Counted from the first letter of the stretch, positions 26,687 through 39,117 are shown. The stretch: DNA of 64,000 bases from Epiperipatus broadwayi (GCA_028023455.1 JAQFVV010000013.1:2916001-2980000); one strand, 5' to 3'. Translations and numbers: made by a program. Notes: a model not told the origin generated them from the sequence alone.

Positions 26687-26697
26687 CGCCGGCCCTG

Positions 26698-26705
26698 CTT
26701 GTATA
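26698..26705. repeat. 8-bp target duplication (right) of hAT element
   Basis: CTTGTATA, identical to 22102-22109. Confidence 0.95.
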
Positions 26706-26959
26706 AACTTACTAATCATTAAATACCCAATAAACAACTTCAGATTTCACATAGTTATAAGTGAGAAATCAAAATCATATATATTATTGTCTTTTCTACA
26801 TATCCAAAATCCACAATGACAGACAACTAATATAAATAAGTTTATAACATATAAAACTTATAAGTAAGGTGACATTATGAAACTCAATCAAACTTCTTTG
26901 ACAATATAAAATCAATCTATTAAGTTAAATATTTTTTTTACTTTTGGGAAATGTATGTA

Positions 26960-27217
26960 TTCAAGCACAAGTGCATGTGCGGCGCAACTGCTCCCAAAAG
27001 CTGTTAATACAAATACAAATAGCTAACTAAAAATATTAAAACAGCTGAGCACTTATAGAATTAGCATATTTGCATAAATTTAAACGTAAGCAAGCTATGA
27101 TTATGAAGGCAAGATCCTTTGAAAGCGCTCAGCTGTTTTAATATTTTTAGTTAGCTATTTGTATTTGTATTAACAGCTTTTGGGAGCAGTTGCGCTGCAC
27201 ACGCACTTGTGCTTGAA
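26960..27217. mobile_element. Foldback MITE with about 90-bp arms
   Basis: The left arm 26960-27050 (ttcaagcacaagtgc at its outer end) is matched almost base for base by the reverse complement at 27127-27217, leaving a spacer of about 76 bp. There is no coding capacity. The family is unknown, and the target duplication cannot be set with confidence because the outer ends merge into AT-rich flanks. Confidence 0.88.
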
Positions 27218-28130
27218 AATCAATCTATATTATTACTATAATCGATTTTAAATGCACTTATACTTTCATATAAAGATTTTACATAATAACAATGAGATGC
27301 TTTGATATGCATATTTTCATGAGAATGGTTCCATAATTTAGCATAATTATGTGTTTCAAATTGATTGTTATAATCTATAGAGCATGTGAATACTGCTTTA
27401 GTATTCTCTGGCCTTTTCAATTATCCATGATATATCAGCAATAATGATTCTTGTATTCTCATCTTTACTATAACTAGCTTCAATATCTGGAAATTCTATT
27501 CTTATATAAGACTTAAATTGTGTTACAAATTATATAAGAGATTGTATATGATAATGATCTAGATTCCAGACATATACAGTTCTTTCATTTTGTATACCAC
27601 TGACCGTTTTTTCCTTATTAAGTATCATAAATTTAGTCAGCATTTTTATTGATTATTCTATATAACCTATTAATTTTTGAAGCTTGATCTTTTTTTAATA
27701 TGACTTCAAATGTCTTTCTGAGAATTACTTTATGTAAATGATTTCATCAAAAAGATACTTGCTTATGCCTTTATGATACAGCTAAGCTATTCTGCATATT
27801 TCTTTCATTTCTGTTATTTTGGCATTTTTCAGAAACTTTTTGAAAGCTAGAATTCCATTTTGATATCTCAAATCTCTTAAAAGTCTCATATTTTTGAAAA
27901 TAATGTTATAATACTTTTCATTGGCTGCTCTTTGTGATTTCTTATTCAAGTTTCCTCAAATATATCTTTATTTTCTTAATAACAGGGTTTTATCTTTTCT
28001 ATGCAATTATCACTGTATCTCTTGTCATTTTTATGGTAATTAGTTTAATCTTACTCCAACTTTTCTTAAATTTAACATTAATCCTTTTAATAAATAGATA
28101 GAAATAATTTTAGGAGTATATATCTATTGT
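27218..28130 (-). pseudogene. Unidentified degenerate coding remnant
   Basis: Minus-strand frames here read like protein over several stretches, for example RYQNGILAFKKFLKNAKITE (about 27870-27810) and a 66-codon open frame at 27420-27220 beginning MKRPENTKAVFTCSIDYNNQ. Stops separate them. I do not recognise a domain. It could be a relic of a mobile element or of a retrotransposed gene. Confidence 0.25.
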
Positions 28131-28139
28131 TATAGAATC

Positions 28140-29290
28140 TTTTTTTAAATATATATTAGGATGCCATTTTTTTTAATTGCAATCTAAATTTAAAAAAATA
28201 AAATAGAATACTATTAAATAAATTAAGTTATATTTTTCAATGATTAATTAAATAATAACATTTAAAATAATTCTATTGAAATCATTATTAAATTGAAAAT
28301 GTATTTTTGTTTATGTTCATTTATCATTTTTTTCTATAATGTGCTTATTATCGCTCCATTCATTTATATCAAACACACACGCTAGCATTAATTTTATATG
28401 AAAGAAGAATAACAGTATTGAAGACATTGAAAGTAAAAACTCAAAAACTGAGTGGTTTTTGTTTCAAATTGCAATGTCTTTCAACATCAGTTAATTTGCA
28501 TTTGTAGTTTTGTGCATTTTATTACTTTTTATAAATATCATAAAAACAAAATTCTAGGCACATGAATGCATATACATGTGAATCACTCAAAATGATAATT
28601 TGAAAAAGTGAAAGGATACAATAAAGTTTTAATGAAATCTGTATTTTTAATAAGTAAGCACAAAAAGTTTACATAAAAAATGCAATTAATTTTAATCACA
28701 GCTGAATAAAATTTGGAGATTTCTTCAGGTCACAAGGAAACGGAATCTCCCCCCCCCCCCAGGTACCCAAATTAAGGTAATTTTTTGACATTAATCAATA
28801 AATGAAAATCATATTTATTATTAGCTGGAAAATCTCTATCTATCATTAATTTGGGATGATAACAATAAGCTTCTATATATAATATTAGACTATAAAATCA
28901 AATAAGTATATTATTGTAATATTATGAGATCTTCAGCAGCAATGGAAGTGTTACAGGAAGTGTTGCACTTCTACTGGTTCTGAGCCAAATAGTTTACCTT
29001 TTCAAAAATAATTTCTTTACAAACACTGATTAACCTAAAATTAAATAATCTGCTAAAGTCAAGAGTGAAACATATATTCATGCACACATAATGTCTATAT
29101 GGTTAAATACATATTGCAAAATATTTAGTAATGTAACTATTTAATAACTTAAAAAGTAATCAACAATTGTTAGATTTTCAAGGGAGAAAATAAAATATGT
29201 TTGCACTGCTACATAAATCTTGAAACAATATGTTTTAATTACAAAAGAAAATACAGTATATTTAATTTTGAAAACATAGGAAGTGAAATT
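28140..29290. other. AT-rich DNA, nothing recognised
   Basis: A poly-C run lies at about 28749-28760. No supported gene. Confidence 0.5.
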
Positions 29291-30172
29291 CAAAAATTTG
29301 CTCACAGATGGCAGGTCATCTCATAAATGTTTTTAAAGATGTTAATATTAATTGGGAAAACTATTTTTTAAAAAAGAAGTTGGCTAAAATAGATAGTTAT
29401 ATAGAAAGCATAAAATTAAATAGTAAAGTATTGGAGGATAGTAATAAAAGTGTAAGAGCTGGGAGTAAAAAAAATTGGAAATATATTAAAAGAAGGAATG
29501 TAGGGGGAGAGAAATAGTATTACTAAATGATGTGGAAAAATAGTGTAGCTCTAGAAAAGAATTAGAGACATTCTTAAATATGTATGTAATGAACATAGAA
29601 AAAATGTTAGATGTGAAGAATAGAGTGATAACAAACATAAAAGCACATAGTAATGGCAATATTAGTTTTACAGAAAATGAATTGAATGAGGCAGTGAAGA
29701 AATTGAAAAGCAAAAGATTTAGATGGATGGGTAGAATTTAGATGGATGAATTTGGGAAATAAGGCAAAATTAAATTTATTATCATGTTTTAATAAGATGG
29801 TACAGAAGACAAAATTTCCAGATATCTGAAATAATACAAAAGTAAGGCTATTATTTAAAGGAAAGGAGTTAAGAACCATAGAAAGTTAAACAATTATAAG
29901 ACCAATAGCTATAATGTCAGTGTTATATAAAGTTTTTGCATCTATGGTGGCTGAAGAGTGGCAAAATGGATGGGAAAAAATAATATAGTGAGAGAAATAT
30001 AAGGAGATTTTAGATCGGATAGGCATATAGGTTTATTTATGGTCACATAACTTATAGATATGAGTAGAAATATAGGTAGACAGTAAGGCATATGATGCAG
30101 AAAATATAAATAGATTATGGCATTTAATAAATTTGGGAATGAATGGAGCTTTAGTGGTTATGTGGATCATTT

Positions 30173-30421
30173 TAAACTGAAAACACCATAATGTTTTCAA
30201 TCCAAGCCCACCAGCTTATATAGTTATACACAAACATAAGAGGTGGTGGTCGTGTGATGTTTATTGGCTTAAAACCAATCCTGCCTAAAAGAATTGTGGT
30301 GGCGATGATTATTAAAGAACCAAAGACACCAAAATGTATGGGTACTGAACTGGGTTCATACCCATATGACTATATAAGCTGGTGGGTTTGGATTGAAAAC
30401 ATTACGGTGTTTTCAGTTTAA
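30173..30421. repeat. Inverted repeat spanning first tandem unit
   Basis: The left arm at about 30173-30224 (aaactgaaaacaccataatg onward, ending ccagcttatatagt) is the near-perfect complement of the right arm 30370-30421 (actatataagctggtggg to tgttttcagttta). This resembles the end structure of a foldback element or partly inverted duplication. Confidence 0.9.
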
Positions 30422-31137
30422 GACTCATAGTTTTGTAGTTAAATGGAGATAAAAGGTGTTTGCTGGAGGGTTGCATTAGATCCTAAGATCTAGGTGCAGT
30501 GCTCTCAGATCCAAGGCTCCTCACTAATGAAGTCCATAAGCCAGAAACTAGTCTGGGGATATTGGATGAGTAGGCACTAGATGGGGATTTTATGCACAAG
30601 CCTTCTGGCATCCATTGATTACTCTAGCTTTCTGTGTGTGGCAATATATATATACAGTGAGTTTTGTCTGTTTTAACAACAGTTATACCCAAGCATAAGT
30701 GGTGGTGGTCATGTGATGTTTATTGGCTTAAAACCAATCCTGCCTAAAGGGATAGTGGTGGCTATGGTTATTAACGAACCAAAGACACCAAAATGTATGG
30801 ATACTGAACTGGGTTCAGACCCATATGACTATATAAGCTGGTGGTCTTGGATTGAAAACCTTACGGTGTTTTCAGTTTAAGACTCATAGTTTTGTAGTTA
30901 AATGGAGATAAAAGGTGGTTGCTGGAGAGTTGCATTAGATCCTAAGATCTAGGTGCAGTGCTATCAGATCCAAGGCTCCTCACTGACGAAGGCCATAAGC
31001 CAGAAACTAGTCTGGGGATATTGGATGAGTAGGCACTAGATGGGGATTTTATGCGCAAGCCTTCTGGCATCCATTGATTACTCTAGCTTGCCATATGTGG
31101 CAATATATATATAGTGAGTTTTGCCTGTTTTAACAAC
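30222..31137 (+). repeat. Tandem pair of 459-bp units
   Basis: Two copies of one unit lie head to tail (anchor ggtggtggtc at 30242 and 30701). They differ by scattered substitutions only. Each contains a box B-like word (gggttcatacccatatgac and gggttcagacccatatgac) and a conserved block, cataagccagaaactagtct, followed by ggggatattggatgag, then a TA-repeat tail. It may be a dimeric SINE-like element; I do not recognise the family. Confidence 0.85.
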
Positions 31138-31560
31138 TATTTTGTTTTTGTTATATTTAAAAGAAATGGAGAGAAAAATAAAAAGACTAGAGATATCATT
31201 AAGAGATGGCAAGGGAGTGTATATATCAGATATTTTATTTGCTGCTATCTTTTTGTGCATAGAAAGTAGGGGTGATATGGAATTTATGCTGAAGATGTGG
31301 ACAAGACTGAGTAAAGAGATGGGAATTAAATTTAGTGAAGAAAAAGCAAAAAAAAAAAATGATGATAAATGCTGGGAAAGGAGAAAAGAAAGAATTTTTA
31401 TTGAGGGGGGGGTGTAAATAAGTGTAACTATTTGGGAATCATCTAAAGTAATCAGAGAAATTGCTTGGATGAATGGGAGAAAAAAGAAGATAAATGAAGC
31501 AAAAGGGGGGGGGGGACTGATAAAAAAATTAACAGTGTTTTCATTAAATAGGGTTTAGCA

Positions 31561-32045
31561 TATGTTAATTTTTTTGACATTTAGTATTATAGTTTTTCTT
31601 TTATTTCATGGGGGGGGGGGGAGTATGTTTTATGTATTTAATTTGATTTTTTACTTACTTGTGATGGATTTGGATGTGTTTTATGTATTTAACCGATTTT
31701 TGCATTTTAATTTTTATGTGAGGAGGGGGATTTGTGTTTTATGTATTTAACAGATTTTTTTTTACTTGGTTTTTACTTACTTTTGGTGTCTTGCTTTAGG
31801 CGTTTTAATTTTACAAACTTCAATGATTTTTTGAATGTCTTGCCCTAGGCGTTTTAATTTTACATAGAATTTAACCGATTTTTTTTACTTTTGATGGATT
31901 TGGATGTCTTGCCTTAGGGGTTGTAATTTTCCATCAATTTCAGCCATTTTTGTATAAAAATTTATCACTTGCAGGTTTCTTGATGGTAGTGCAGCATTGC
32001 CTAGTGGCCACAGTATGCCCTGCAGCCACAGTACGTTTAACCAAC
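31561..32045. repeat. Degenerate minisatellite with G-runs
   Basis: Related units repeat with a period of very roughly 60-90 bp, built on tttatgtatttaaccgattt, ttttgatggatttggatg and gtcttgccttaggcgtttta. Two G homopolymers (31505-31514 and about 31610-31621) lie at the upstream side. The short plus-strand open frame at 31562-31750 follows from the repeat. Confidence 0.65.
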
Positions 32046-33440
32046 AACTACCGAAAATTCATATTCCTTCTTTTGTTCATATCGTGTCTCTAGAAAAAGT
32101 TATGTGTAAATTGCTGCCTTTTTGACTAGCTATCTTTCTTCCAGTTCTTAATAGAATATCAGTTATCTTCTTATTGATTTTAGTCAAATCTGAACCACCT
32201 TCAAAGTCTGTTAATATTTTAAAATGAATTTAAATTCACTGGAGAGTTCATGAAGATAAGAAATATGGGCAACATTTTCTTTCTTTATGGTTTTCATCGC
32301 ACTAGTTTTAATTAACATCATTTTTACATTTCATTAATAGATGATTACTTCCTACACAAAATCTATTAAAAACATTACAATCTTGAAATACATGTTTTCT
32401 GTTAGACAAAATATAATCCAATTCTGCAATATCTTTATTTGGATGCTTCCATGTTCATTTCTATTTAAAAAAATTTCAAAACAGAATTTATAATGTACAT
32501 TCTTTCTATAAAAATAAGTCTGTGTTGTCTCTCATTTCTGTCATTATAAACAAATTTACTCACAGCACCTTGATTTTTCAATCATTTGCCAATTCTAGCA
32601 TTAAAGTCTCCCATAACATTTTAAAAATGTTTGATCTAATCCAAAGCACTTTGTACTTTGATATGAAAATTATTTATTTCTTCATCATAACAACTGTTGA
32701 GGAATAAATGTAAATAGTCTGCATTTTATATTCTATTAAGTTATGAAATAAATCTTGCCATTCTGTTTGATATACTATCAATTTTCCCAATATTGCTCTT
32801 TCAACTTTTTATTTATAATGAATCACATTCCTCTTGTTTTCCAATATTTGTGTCTATGTAATAAAATAAATATCCATGTTTCAAATCAATTACTCCTTCA
32901 CCTTTTTCTTCTAATTTCACAAAAATCTATTAATGTCCCATTGAATATTAAACAGTTCTATTCTCTTAAAAGTGAGTTGCAATTGTAGGTATCTAAATAA
33001 AAGGTTATTATTGAATGGTGTAGATATACAATGACTCTCCATCTTTGGCCCTAACTGTGATCTTGCTTGGTAATTTTAAAGCCTTCTAGGAATAATGGTC
33101 ATAATTTAATTTGTCTGCCATGATTGTAAATATCTATACAAAAAAGATGATTCACACATGCATTCATTTTGCCTTCAAGAAAACTCAACTGGTATTTCAG
33201 TTAAGGATCATCAGTAATTGAGAAAAAAGACCCTGGTTTTTCTTGATCTTAGATTCAGAAGTAAAAGGCCAATAGATTCACTACATTGGCTGAGGCATTT
33301 TGTGAGCAGCCTATAGTAATAATAACTGAAATGAGAAGAACATATAAAATGGACATTACTCTGTTTGGTTCCTTTAAGACCTCAAAGAGGAATCAAAGTG
33401 TTACTTTTTAGTTAACAGCAAACTCTTTTCTGCAGCCAAA
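32045..33440 (-). pseudogene. RTE LINE relic (5' half)
   Basis: It aligns with 17415-18815 of the first RTE copy, covering the endonuclease and the 5' end (tttctgcagcc near 33435). Examples are ccaattctagcattaaagtc at about 32590 and gaatcaaagtgttac at about 33394. It has many indels and stops and is older than the other copies at 15.6 and 39.9 kb. Confidence 0.8.
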
Positions 33441-33919
33441 AATTATAATACATACATTTATATACTGGAAAAAATGTTGAAAGAAAACTACTTAATAAAA
33501 TTATAAATTGCTTTGAAAAAATAATATGAAGATCAAGATTAAAATTAAATTTTTTGATTTTCTTTGGCATTGAAAAGGTTAAAAATATAAGATGCTCACA
33601 TTGTTATTAAATAATTGTTCTACTTTGAGAGACTAGGTCATAAAAACATATTTTGAATGATTTCATATAGGATCATAATAAGCACAGATTCTTCATATAA
33701 TTGTTTTAGAAATAATATTTGTGTAGTTGTAAGCATTAAAAAACTTTGGCTATTTATAATTGCTTCTAATAAGTTTTAAAAAAATCATTTAGAATTTCTT
33801 TGCTTTAAACATAAAGAGATTCATAACTACTGACTTGCAAAAAATCCACCATGCTAATTTTTTTTTGAAAATTAATAGAGAAATTACTTAAAGTTATAAA
33901 GTAATATAAAATACTGTAA
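33441..33919. other. AT-rich DNA, nothing recognised
   Basis: No supported feature. Confidence 0.5.
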
Positions 33920-33921
33920 TA

Positions 33922-34995
33922 CACCTGGGTCTCGTTTTATGCGATAGATAGGTTCATCAGAAAACACGCACAAACGAAATCGTGCAAAAATAGACATATC
34001 TTACATTGAAAAAAGGAGGGTGCAGTCCGTGAATTTTCAAAATTCGCGTAAAAGTAAAGCATCAACATAAAATTACTTTAAAATTCGCGCAAAAAAAAAA
34101 AAAATAAGGAAATAAAATATGACTAATAAAAAATTTCAAATTTGAAAAAAATTGATACAAGACTAACTTTTTTTAACTATAATATTTAATTTTATTCAAA
34201 ATAATATATTTTTATGCATAATTTACAGTACAGTAATTTACATTTTTTATATACATTTTAATTATTATAGCTATTTGCCAAAAAACACGTTCGTTTGCAA
34301 ACAACTAGCGCCAACTTCACACTCATGTTGTGTCAATGGTTTTCTGGTGACAATGTAATTAGTAATTAATCTTTGGGACAATGATTTTATTAATTGTTTA
34401 TGAAACTAACAACTAAAAATTAAATTCTTATTTTGGTCTTTAATTTTCAATTCCGTTTAAAAATCAAATTTCACATCACATTAATTTCAAGTCGCCGTAA
34501 GTAATTTTTAAATTGTTAATTACAATTAAAAATCAGATTTTAATTTTTAATTGTCAAATTTAATTGTGCCCACTGCTATTACTGACCTTTTAAAAATAAT
34601 CTTGTGGACACTAAATGATTAATAATTGATTACGTTATTTTTTAAAAAGCAAAAACAGAATGTGATTTAAAATGCAAAATTAACACGCACAATGTTTGGA
34701 CAAATTTACATTATAATCTTGTAAAATTTAATGTGTGTATACATAAAATGTGGAAATCATGATTTTAATTTCATTATTGCATAAAATATTACTATTATAA
34801 AGCACTGAAAATATTGAAATTACTAAGATGAAAGTCGAATTTCAATAATGTGCTATTACTTTCAATGTAACATAAGTGCATAAAATTTATTATTTAAAGT
34901 AATAGTGCATTATTGGAGTTCGACTTCCGGTGAAACATGAATCACGTAACTTCAAAATCGTGTTAAATAAGTCTGCATAAAAAGAGACCCAGGTG
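33922..34995. mobile_element. Pogo-like non-autonomous DNA transposon
   Basis: CACCTGGGTCTC at 33922-33933 and its exact complement at 34984-34995 are flanked on each side by TA (33920-33921 and 34996-34997). TA duplication and a terminus reading CTCGTTTTATGCG (a TIR style seen in pogo/Tigger elements) indicate the Tc1/mariner superfamily. The 1,074-bp interior has no transposase. It holds a further inverted pair (aagtcgaatttcaataatg near 34831 and its approximate complement ending near 34928), and repeated cgcgcaaaa or cgtgcaaaa words close to the left end. Confidence 0.85.
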
Positions 34996-34999
34996 TATT

Positions 35000-36216
35000 T
35001 CTTAAAAATTATTAATATGTGAGATTTCTAACAAATCTTTGAAATGACAATGCAACAATTCCATTTTAAGTGTCATTGAATCTTTTGTTTCCAGGTCAAT
35101 TATAAATAGAAATTGAAAATAAAGATAGTGAAAAATTATGAAGGCGGACTAAAATTGTTGTGAAATTCTCTTGGGAGAAATGAAATTACACAACTTATTA
35201 TATATCAGATAAGACTTAAAATATGATTGGCCAAACTGGGAATTTAATTGGATTTTATCTTTTATCTAGATCAATACTGTTGGCAGTAGGATCTTGTATT
35301 CACATCATTTAGTTCCAACCCCTCCCACAAATATTGAAATGCATGGATAGTAACAAATAATATTTTTAACACACACACACTCAAATACATATAGTACTAT
35401 TGCTTTTAAAATGTGTGTATATATATAATCAAATTTTATTTAAAAATTATGTTATTATACAATTAACAAAATAAATGACAAAAAATAAAATAAGGTAAAT
35501 TATGAAAAAGACAGAGGAGTAATAAATTGAGAGAGCATATATATATATATATCACATTTTTTTTATTCCCCTTGAGATAAAAACTGCTGTTATTATGCTT
35601 AGATAATGAGATAACGTGAATGACATGGTCAATATAATGTATAGTTAGTGACCATCTGATGACATTCAGAAAGATATCTGGATTTTAAAAATAGATTCCA
35701 TAAATTTAATTCTTTGTGTGCAGTCTGAAATATTTCACTGAATTTTTCCATGTCCATATTGCTGGGTTTTTTCTTCCTACTCTTCTGATGATCATTTAAT
35801 AACATTTTTGTATTTAGCATTTCCATATGTCATTCAATGTATATTGAAAATGTTTCATTAGTCACATTAACAAATCAATTTATTTTGAGATCTTGGGATA
35901 TCACAATAATTGTATAAATTTCTCCATTAATCCCTGAAAAATATTTAAAGTTAATCACTACCTCATTCCACATAATCTTTCAACACGCATAAACAACTTT
36001 TAGTTTTAATTTATTTATTGAAGTTTATATAAATGTTTCTGCATTTGCTATGGAAAATGATTTTCAGTAATCCATTAATTGAGTACTATGATTGGCACTG
36101 AAATCCACTCATAGATGATCAAAATTAGGTAATTTTAGTAGCATCATCATAACAAATGATATTTTGGTCAAACATTTGCTATGAGATAATAATCAAAATA
36201 AAAATGCTACCTTAAC
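35000..36216. other. AT-rich DNA, nothing firmly recognised
   Basis: A 65-codon minus-strand open frame (35826-35629) in a slightly less AT-rich block could be a relic, but I recognise no motif in it. Confidence 0.4.
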
Positions 36217-36325
36217 ATTTTTTTTTTTTCATATGTCATAGCATCTGCCGGGACGCGAACACACACCCATCTGCAACCAACTACTTGCTTGCATGGCGAC
36301 TGCGATACCTCTCGGCTAACAGGTG
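36217..36325 (-). mobile_element. tRNA-derived SINE, copy 3
   Basis: On the minus strand it reads box A-like (ctaaccgagagg style, here seen as cctctcggcta), a long variable region, box B-like (gtgttcgcgtcc), and the tail gatgctatgacatatg followed by a poly-A tract (36217-36230 as T). It matches copies 2 and 4 closely. Confidence 0.8.
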
Positions 36326-37539
36326 CATTGTGTAAAACAACTGCACTTTAAATTCTAAGCATGTATGTGCTTTCAGAAATTTTTAACTTTTTGGTATAAA
36401 ATTCTTATGGAATCATTTCACAAAGAAAATGTCTAAAGCGTAAAGATTTTTTAGATTAGTAAATACAGTTCATAGCTAAATCATGTTACCTGCAGTGTTG
36501 CCTGAAATATTATTTAGTGAATATATGTTTGATTCAGCATCCCCCCCCCCATCCCATTCAAAGTTCGGGAAAAAAAATTCTATTGAATAAAAAAATAACT
36601 CAAAAAGAAATTATAAAAATATGAATATAAACTGTAATATATATATATAATAAACAAACCAAAATGGATATTACCATCAATTAATTATATGTCTAAAAGG
36701 AATAAAAACAAAAAGAAATTCAATATTGCATATATATACTTAAAATGTTAAGTTTTTGACTTAGTAAAATGGATCAATTATTTCTTGAAAATTAATATTT
36801 TTAGCTATTTCTTTTTCATTAAAAGTATAGCTAAATAATAGAAGGTAGATATTTTTTTCTATTTAAAATTTTGAAATACTACAATCAGTTGCAGCCACAC
36901 TTATAGGTAATGTTAATAATATTCTAAAATATACTGTATTCGAATATTTAAAAAAAACAAGTATAATTGTTGTCACCTATAAAATTTAATCATCTTGTGA
37001 TGGATGATAATGTCTGACAAAATAAAAATTTATTCTTTAAGATCTATTATTCAACATCTGCATTATCATATTCTTTAATGCTAAATACAATTTGTTTTAA
37101 TATTTTGTAACAATATGGTCTACAGTTTTTTATATCAGATATATTGTATAAATAAATGAAAAATATTAATATGCTTATTTACAACTATTTACAACATAAA
37201 TTAAAAAAAAAATTAACTTCAAATTATTTTTGTGGATCAAGAATATGCTCATTTTTTCCCTTCATGATAACTAGACTAATTTTCTTTGATCTCATTCAAA
37301 TTGAACAAATGGGAGAGAAATTTTATTGGGTTTAATTACTAAATCATGTCCAATTCAATTACTCCATGTTTTTTTGAAAATATTGAATATATTATTTATA
37401 AGTGATTAGACATATAAAAATATTTAAGTAAGTTAGACCCTATATTTGTTTTCTGAAAAATACTATTGGCTTCATGTTGGACTAAATTATTGTTTCATTA
37501 TCAGCAATATTATTTAATGTTTTTAAAATTAGAATTAAA
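36326..37539. other. AT-rich DNA, possible further hAT decay
   Basis: Contains a poly-C run at about 36541-36550. The C-terminal part of the hAT relic next door would lie here but is not readable. Confidence 0.4.
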
Positions 37540-37800
37540 TTATAATCTGCTTGACAAATTAGTTGTACTAAGAATCATTTCATCTGTAATAAAACATTGA
37601 AAAATGTAGATTCTAAAAAGTAGTAAAAAATTTACAATTTCTCCAAAAGCAGAAGCCATACTATTAATTATTAAATTTATGGAATGGTAATAGCAGAAAC
37701 AGATTAATTGCTAGAATTCTATTTTGGACTCTAGAAAGGTATTCCTTTAGTTGGATATTATTGTCATATTCCCTAACCTCTAAGAAAATGAGTCAATTGT
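37540..37800 (-). pseudogene. Eroded hAT transposase core
   Basis: On the minus strand, across one frameshift, the translation reads EYDNNIQLKEYLSRVQNRIL and then YYHSINLIINSMASAFGEIV. This is the same pair of blocks as GQGYDNGANMKGKKAGLQ and PCAAHSLNLIINDAA in the hAT element at 22-26.7 kb, in the same order and spacing. Zinc-finger and dimerisation regions are not readable. It is an older, separate member of the TTF/ZMYM1-like group. Confidence 0.6.
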
Positions 37801-38479
37801 CAGAAGTAAAAAAAATATGTTTTCATGTTACTGTTTTATCTGAATTGCTTGCTACCTACAATAATAAAATAATACAATGCTTAATAATTTTTATTAGTCA
37901 TTCATTGAACTAGAGATTATCCAATAATGAATTATATTTCTGTAGTCTAATTTTCACTATATCACTTTCACACAAGATAGGAACCGGTTTCTATCCATTT
38001 CTAACACCTTATGGAGGGATATAATCATAAATATATGACCACATGTGATCCCCAAAACATTTTATGCACAACTAGCATCCATCATTTGGCCCAAGCCATG
38101 TTTGTTTTGCATTCTTAGATAAAATGCTAGGATTGAAATTACTGTGTTTTCTTTGTCACTACTTATGTAAATAATGCTCCATTTACATTTGTTTTCAGTA
38201 ATTTTTCAAAGACGTTCTTTTAAATTGTAAAAATTATATTTAGACATGAGTTTAAAAAAGTTCCCATTATCAAGTTCACATAATTTGCTACAAATTCCTC
38301 TCAAAGTTGTTTCTATTTGTTAAAAAATAGAGAACAGGCAATATTATTTTAAAAATATTCTTCCAATAACTTCATCTGCAGTGAATATTATTAATTGGTC
38401 AGTATCTATTTTTAATTTTTCTTCTTTCCATTTATTATAACTTATAATTAATACTTACTAAGGCAATAAACCTAAAGCA

Positions 38480-39117
38480 AGTGTGATGTGATGTACTGTA
38501 GCTACTTCTTAAACGAAGTCAAGAATCTCTCAGCAATTATACCAAGAAAAACTTGTTAGCTACTTAATTTTACATTCCCCAGTCTAATTTTCCCCATATT
38601 CTGCTCCATCCCATTTCCACAACATGAATCTTTGTCAACTCTACAGCCTTTATATCTAAATCCCCCTTATCTTTTTCCAATCCCAGCATAAAAACCAATA
38701 ATCTACTTTCTGTATAATCACTTTTTTCATATTTATTTTACCATAACTTCATTATATGTGCCTTTCTGTTTTCAAGCATTTACATTCAATTAACAAATGC
38801 CTAATATTTTCTATTCCTTCTTTACATAATTTACAAAATAAATCACCCATTTTTTTCCATTTACATGTACATTCTCTTGTAGCTAAAGATCCCGTTCAGG
38901 CCTTAAATAATAAACTACTTTCCTTACTATTATCATATATTAACTCACACCTAATATTCTGTTTATTTCTATATATATTTAAACTCTTTTTACTCTCCAT
39001 ACTATTTCTCCATCTCTCTAACTCCCTATTCTTTATTAATAAATCTATTCTTTTATCCCATTCCTTACTACTACAACAGTAGGGACCTCTACAGCACTTA
39101 ACCACAAGCTTACGCAT
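38480..39117 (-). pseudogene. CR1-like LINE 3' fragment
   Basis: This is a 5'-truncated minus-strand copy of the 3' end of the LINE at 45.6-50.05 kb. It starts within the C-terminal domain (WDKRIDLLIKNRELERWRNS, matching about 49460-49520) and runs through the zinc knuckle region (about 38880-38800) to the repeated terminus, seen here as gtgatgtgatgta at about 38483. The coding part is interrupted by small indels. Confidence 0.85.

Larger units (their letters stand above)
22110..26697 (-). mobile_element. Complete hAT DNA transposon
   Basis: The termini are an 11-bp perfect inverted repeat, CAGGGCCGGCG at 22110-22120 and its complement at 26687-26697, flanked by identical CTTGTATA octamers. 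The 4,588-bp interior carries a minus-strand transposase with TTF zinc finger, DUF4371-like and dimerisation regions, so the hAT assignment rests on both termini and protein. The ends are GC-rich compared with the surrounding DNA and contain short repeats (gatggcgcc at 26595 and 26632). The perfect target duplication and mild damage to the ORF point to fairly recent movement. Confidence 0.95.
29295..31560 (+). pseudogene. CR1-like LINE remnant, interrupted
   Basis: This is a degraded copy of the LINE at 45.6-50.05 kb. Positions 29308-29515 (KKLAKIDSYIESIKLNSK, GSKKNWKYIKRRNVGGE) match 47650-47810. The copy continues to about 30160, where the reverse transcriptase reads close to 48480. It resumes at 31139 (LKEMERKIK, SDILFAAIFLCIESR, MGIKFSEEK), matching 48600-48820. 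Between the two halves lies a roughly 970-bp foreign insertion (30170-31137), and about 90 bp of LINE are missing at the junction. Many stops make it non-functional. Confidence 0.8.

Noticed and set aside
26595-26819. Plus-strand open frame at the hAT right end
   Set aside because: It spans the transposon terminus and target duplication and arises from the GC-rich subterminal repeats.
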